Positions 62,031 through 64,000 of a stretch of DNA of 64,000 nt are shown here, piece by piece. The stretch covers positions 1 to 64,000 of the forward strand of contig NZ_BAWN01000028.1 in assembly GCF_000696225.1 (NCBI RefSeq), read 5' to 3'. The notes under the pieces were generated by a model that saw only the letters and a program-made list of their open reading frames with translations, did not search any database and was not told where the DNA came from. The position numbers and the translations under genes were made by a program. The DNA is from Serpentinimonas barnesii. Lineage in GTDB: Bacteria; Pseudomonadota; Gammaproteobacteria; Burkholderiales; Burkholderiaceae_C. Numbering within the stretch: position 1 is the stretch's first letter; each line of letters begins with the position of its first letter.

Positions 62031-62825
62031 ATGGACCTAGGAATTGCGGGCCGCTGGGCCTTGGTGTGCGGGGCCAGCAAGGGGCTGGGCTGGGGTTGTG
62101 CGCAGGCGCTGGCGCGCGAAGGGGTGAACCTGGTGATCGCGGCGCGCGGGGCTGAACGCTTGCAGCAGGTGGCTGCCGAGCTGCAGCGCGTTTGCGGCGT
62201 GACGGTGCTGCCCGTGGCCGCCGACGTGACCACGGCCGACGGGCGCGCGGCGCTGTTTGCCGTGCCCGGCGGGCCGGGGCGGGCCTTTGATATAGTGGTG
62301 AACAACGCGGGCGGCCCGCCCACGGGCGATTTTCGCCACTGGGAGCGCGAGCATTGGCTGCAGGCGCTGGAGGCCAATATGCTGAGCCCGATCGAGCTCA
62401 TCAAAGCCACGGTCGATGGCATGGCCGAGCGCGGCTTTGGCCGCATCGTCAACATCACCTCCAGCGCCGTCAAGGCCCCGATCGACATCTTGGGCCTGAG
62501 CAACGGCGCCCGCAGCGGCCTGACTGGCTTCGTCGCCGGGCTGGCGCGCAGCGGGCTGGCGGCGCGCGGCGTGACGCTCAACAACCTGCTGCCGGGCAAG
62601 TTTGACACCGAGCGCCTGGCCGCTACCCTGGCCGCCGGGGCGCAAAAAAGCGGGCAGCCGCTGGAAGCGGTGCGCGCCGCCCAACTGGCGCAAATCCCAG
62701 CGCGGCGCTTTGGCAGCCCCGAGGAGTTCGGTGCCGTCTGCGCCTTTTTGTGCAGCGCCCACGCCGGCTACCTCAACGGGCAGAACATCTTGCTCGACGG
62801 CGGGGCCTATCCGGGGGTGTTCTGA
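62031..62825 (+). CDS. SDR family oxidoreductase lacking YxxxK
   Basis: 264-residue Rossmann-fold protein. The coenzyme motif is LVCGASKGLGWGCAQALA (TGxxxGxG-type), with DIVVNNAGGPP, NMLSPIELIKA and FLCSAHAGYLNGQNILLDGG as expected. At the catalytic place it reads TSSAVKAPIDILGLSNGARS, where Ser-Asn-Gly-Ala-Arg stands in for Tyr-x-x-x-Lys. The same change recurs in a Burkholderiales subfamily, from memory, so it is probably inherited. CAGGAG precedes the ATG. The activity is uncertain. Confidence 0.87.
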   Translation: MDLGIAGRWALVCGASKGLGWGCAQALAREGVNLVIAARGAERLQQVAAELQRVCGVTVLPVAADVTTADGRAALFAVPGGPGRAFDIVVNNAGGPPTGDFRHWEREHWLQALEANMLSPIELIKATVDGMAERGFGRIVNITSSAVKAPIDILGLSNGARSGLTGFVAGLARSGLAARGVTLNNLLPGKFDTERLAATLAAGAQKSGQPLEAVRAAQLAQIPARRFGSPEEFGAVCAFLCSAHAGYLNGQNILLDGGAYPGVF

Positions 62826-62870
62826 GCGCAGCCCTTAAGCCCGTCGGCGCAGCCTTGGGGTCTTGATCGT

Positions 62871-63803
62871 TCAGCGCCGCGACGACACCACGATGCCGGC
62901 CACGATCAGCGCAAAGGCGACGGCGTGGAACGCCTGTGGCGGCTCACCGAGCAGGGCGGCCGACATCAGCGCCGCCAGCAGGGGTGTGAGGTTGCTGAAA
63001 AACGAGGCCACGGTGGGCCCGGCGCGCTGCACCCCTTCGCCCCAGAAGCGGTAGGCGATCACGCCCGGCCCCACGGCCACAAACACCAGCACCGCAACCA
63101 GGCCCCAGCTCCACGCGATGGTGGGGGTGGCCGCGCCAGTGGCGCCAGGCCACAACCACCACTCGCCGGCGGTCAAGGCAGCCGACCAAAACAGACCAAA
63201 AATGATTTGTGCCAGCAAAAACGCCGACCAATCGGCGCGGATCGGTGCCGGTTCGTCGCGCCTGGTGAGCAGCCAACTGTAGAGCGCCCAGACGCAGGCA
63301 GCCAGCAGCATCCAGGCGTCGCCCGCCACCAGTTGCAACTGCACGATGCGCTGCACCTCGCCGTGCGTGAGCACCACCAGCACCCCCAGCAGCGACAGCG
63401 CGGCGCCCACCAGCGCCTGGCGCGTGATGGCGGCGGCAAAAAACAGGCGCCCGATCAGCAGCATCCAGACTGGCATGCTGGCCGCCACCAGCGTGACGTT
63501 GATCGGGGTCGAGGTGTGCAGCGCCAAGTATTGCAGCGAGTTGTAGCCGGCGATTGCCAGCAGGCCGAGCAGGGCAAAGCGGCGCCAGTGCTGCCACAGC
63601 CCGCTGTGGCGGCGCAGCACCCAGGCCGCCAGCGGCAGCAAGATGGCAAAAGCCAGCAGCCAGCGCAGGAAGTTGAAGCTCATGGGCGGAATCCAGTCCG
63701 CCGCCAGCCGGCCCACGACGGCGTTGCCGGCCCACAACAGCGGGGCGATGGTGAGCAGGGCGGCGGTGCCCAGGGTCAGGGGAGCGAAATGGGGTGCAGA
63801 CAT
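62871..63803 (-). CDS. EamA/DMT family transporter
   Basis: 310-residue inner-membrane transporter, ten membrane segments, two EamA repeats. The first holds IAPLLWAGNAVVGRLA and the second ends FFSNLTPLLAALMSAALLGE, the family signature before the last span. Substrate unknown. It is related to the gene at 61051-61974 but divergent in sequence. ATG 63803 (MSAPHFAPLT) is preferred; the upstream open frame lacks similarity. It runs convergent with the SDR gene and divergent from the gene at the right edge. Confidence 0.9.
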   Translation of the reverse strand: MSAPHFAPLTLGTAALLTIAPLLWAGNAVVGRLAADWIPPMSFNFLRWLLAFAILLPLAAWVLRRHSGLWQHWRRFALLGLLAIAGYNSLQYLALHTSTPINVTLVAASMPVWMLLIGRLFFAAAITRQALVGAALSLLGVLVVLTHGEVQRIVQLQLVAGDAWMLLAACVWALYSWLLTRRDEPAPIRADWSAFLLAQIIFGLFWSAALTAGEWWLWPGATGAATPTIAWSWGLVAVLVFVAVGPGVIAYRFWGEGVQRAGPTVASFFSNLTPLLAALMSAALLGEPPQAFHAVAFALIVAGIVVSSRR

Positions 63804-63963
63804 GGCTGCGACTGTAACGCTTGCGCGCGCGGCGGCGGCGCGCTGGCCGCCGTGCGCGGATGTGAGGCGGGCGATTTCGTGGCAACATCGCGGGCTTGGA
63901 GCCCAAGCGGTGTGTGCCACCACGCCCTCCCTTTCCCTCAACCGCCTTTGCAGGAGCCTGCCC

Positions 63964-64000
63964 ATGACCCCCCATTCCAGCCGCGCCGTGCGCATCGAGC
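63964..64000 (+). CDS. start of a gene cut by the window edge
   Basis: The ATG at 63964 follows GCAGGAG at good spacing and reads MTPHSSRAVRIE before the window ends. Too short to identify. The 160-base gap before it, shared with the divergent EamA gene, shows no clear site. Confidence 0.55.
   Translation, partial: MTPHSSRAVRIE

Overview
The window is 64 kb of GC-rich, tightly packed chromosomal DNA. It looks like a betaproteobacterium of the Burkholderiales, most like the Comamonadaceae. The support is a gshA-gshB pair of the proteobacterial type, corC-lnt, glyQ-glyS-gmhB-plsC, a MerR-type LiuR beside isovaleryl-CoA dehydrogenase and aceK, a type 2 ArgC, Coq7, rpmB-rpmG, and paired DUF2325-type proteins. 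I cannot name the genus. I saw no rRNA, tRNA, CRISPR array, insertion sequence or prophage. Most genes are housekeeping, and many overlap by 4 bases (ATGA or GTGA).

Layout: 0-10.6 kb holds a chemoreceptor, glutathione synthesis (gshA, gshB), a VapBC toxin-antitoxin pair, a class II amidotransferase, pyrF, a double FHA protein, succinyl-CoA ligase (sucD, sucC) and argC. 10.6-15 kb holds a DgcZ-like zinc-sensing diguanylate cyclase, a metallo-beta-lactamase-fold hydrolase coupled to fadD, and a GNAT acetyltransferase. 15-23.1 kb is an envelope and translation block: corC, lnt, glyQ (with an in-frame repeat-like insertion), glyS, gmhB, plsC and a YgjP-like zinc protein. 23.1-25.7 kb is a large PAS/GAF/GGDEF/EAL protein. 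25.8-32.6 kb is acyl-CoA metabolism: liuR, its probable operator, isovaleryl-CoA dehydrogenase, aceK, a membrane-anchored unknown, a thiolase and a second acyl-CoA dehydrogenase. 32.6-36.9 kb is potassium uptake: trkA and two tandem trkH paralogues. 37.1-39.0 kb holds two DUF2325-related cysteine proteins behind a possible Fur site. 39.0-42.7 kb holds a structured leader RNA before rpmB-rpmG, then ilvA with its own terminator-bearing leader or sRNA, an OsmC protein and coq7.

42.8-48.5 kb is a minus-strand periplasmic copper-handling cluster, transcribed in the order small His-rich protein, TolC-like channel, multicopper oxidase, DUF411-CusF fusion, CopC, CopD. 48.9-56.2 kb is the accessory part: a type I restriction-modification locus. 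Its hsdM is interrupted by an in-frame amber codon. A short remnant ORF and a RhuM-Fic protein lie between hsdS and hsdR. 56.2-64 kb holds a 2-oxoglutarate dioxygenase, a thiolase, a choice-of-anchor lipoprotein, TatD, two EamA transporters and an atypical SDR.

The observations most worth following are the amber-interrupted hsdM with the RhuM-Fic insertion, the multi-hairpin leader before rpmB, the leader/sRNA before ilvA, the glyQ insertion and the DUF2325 pair.
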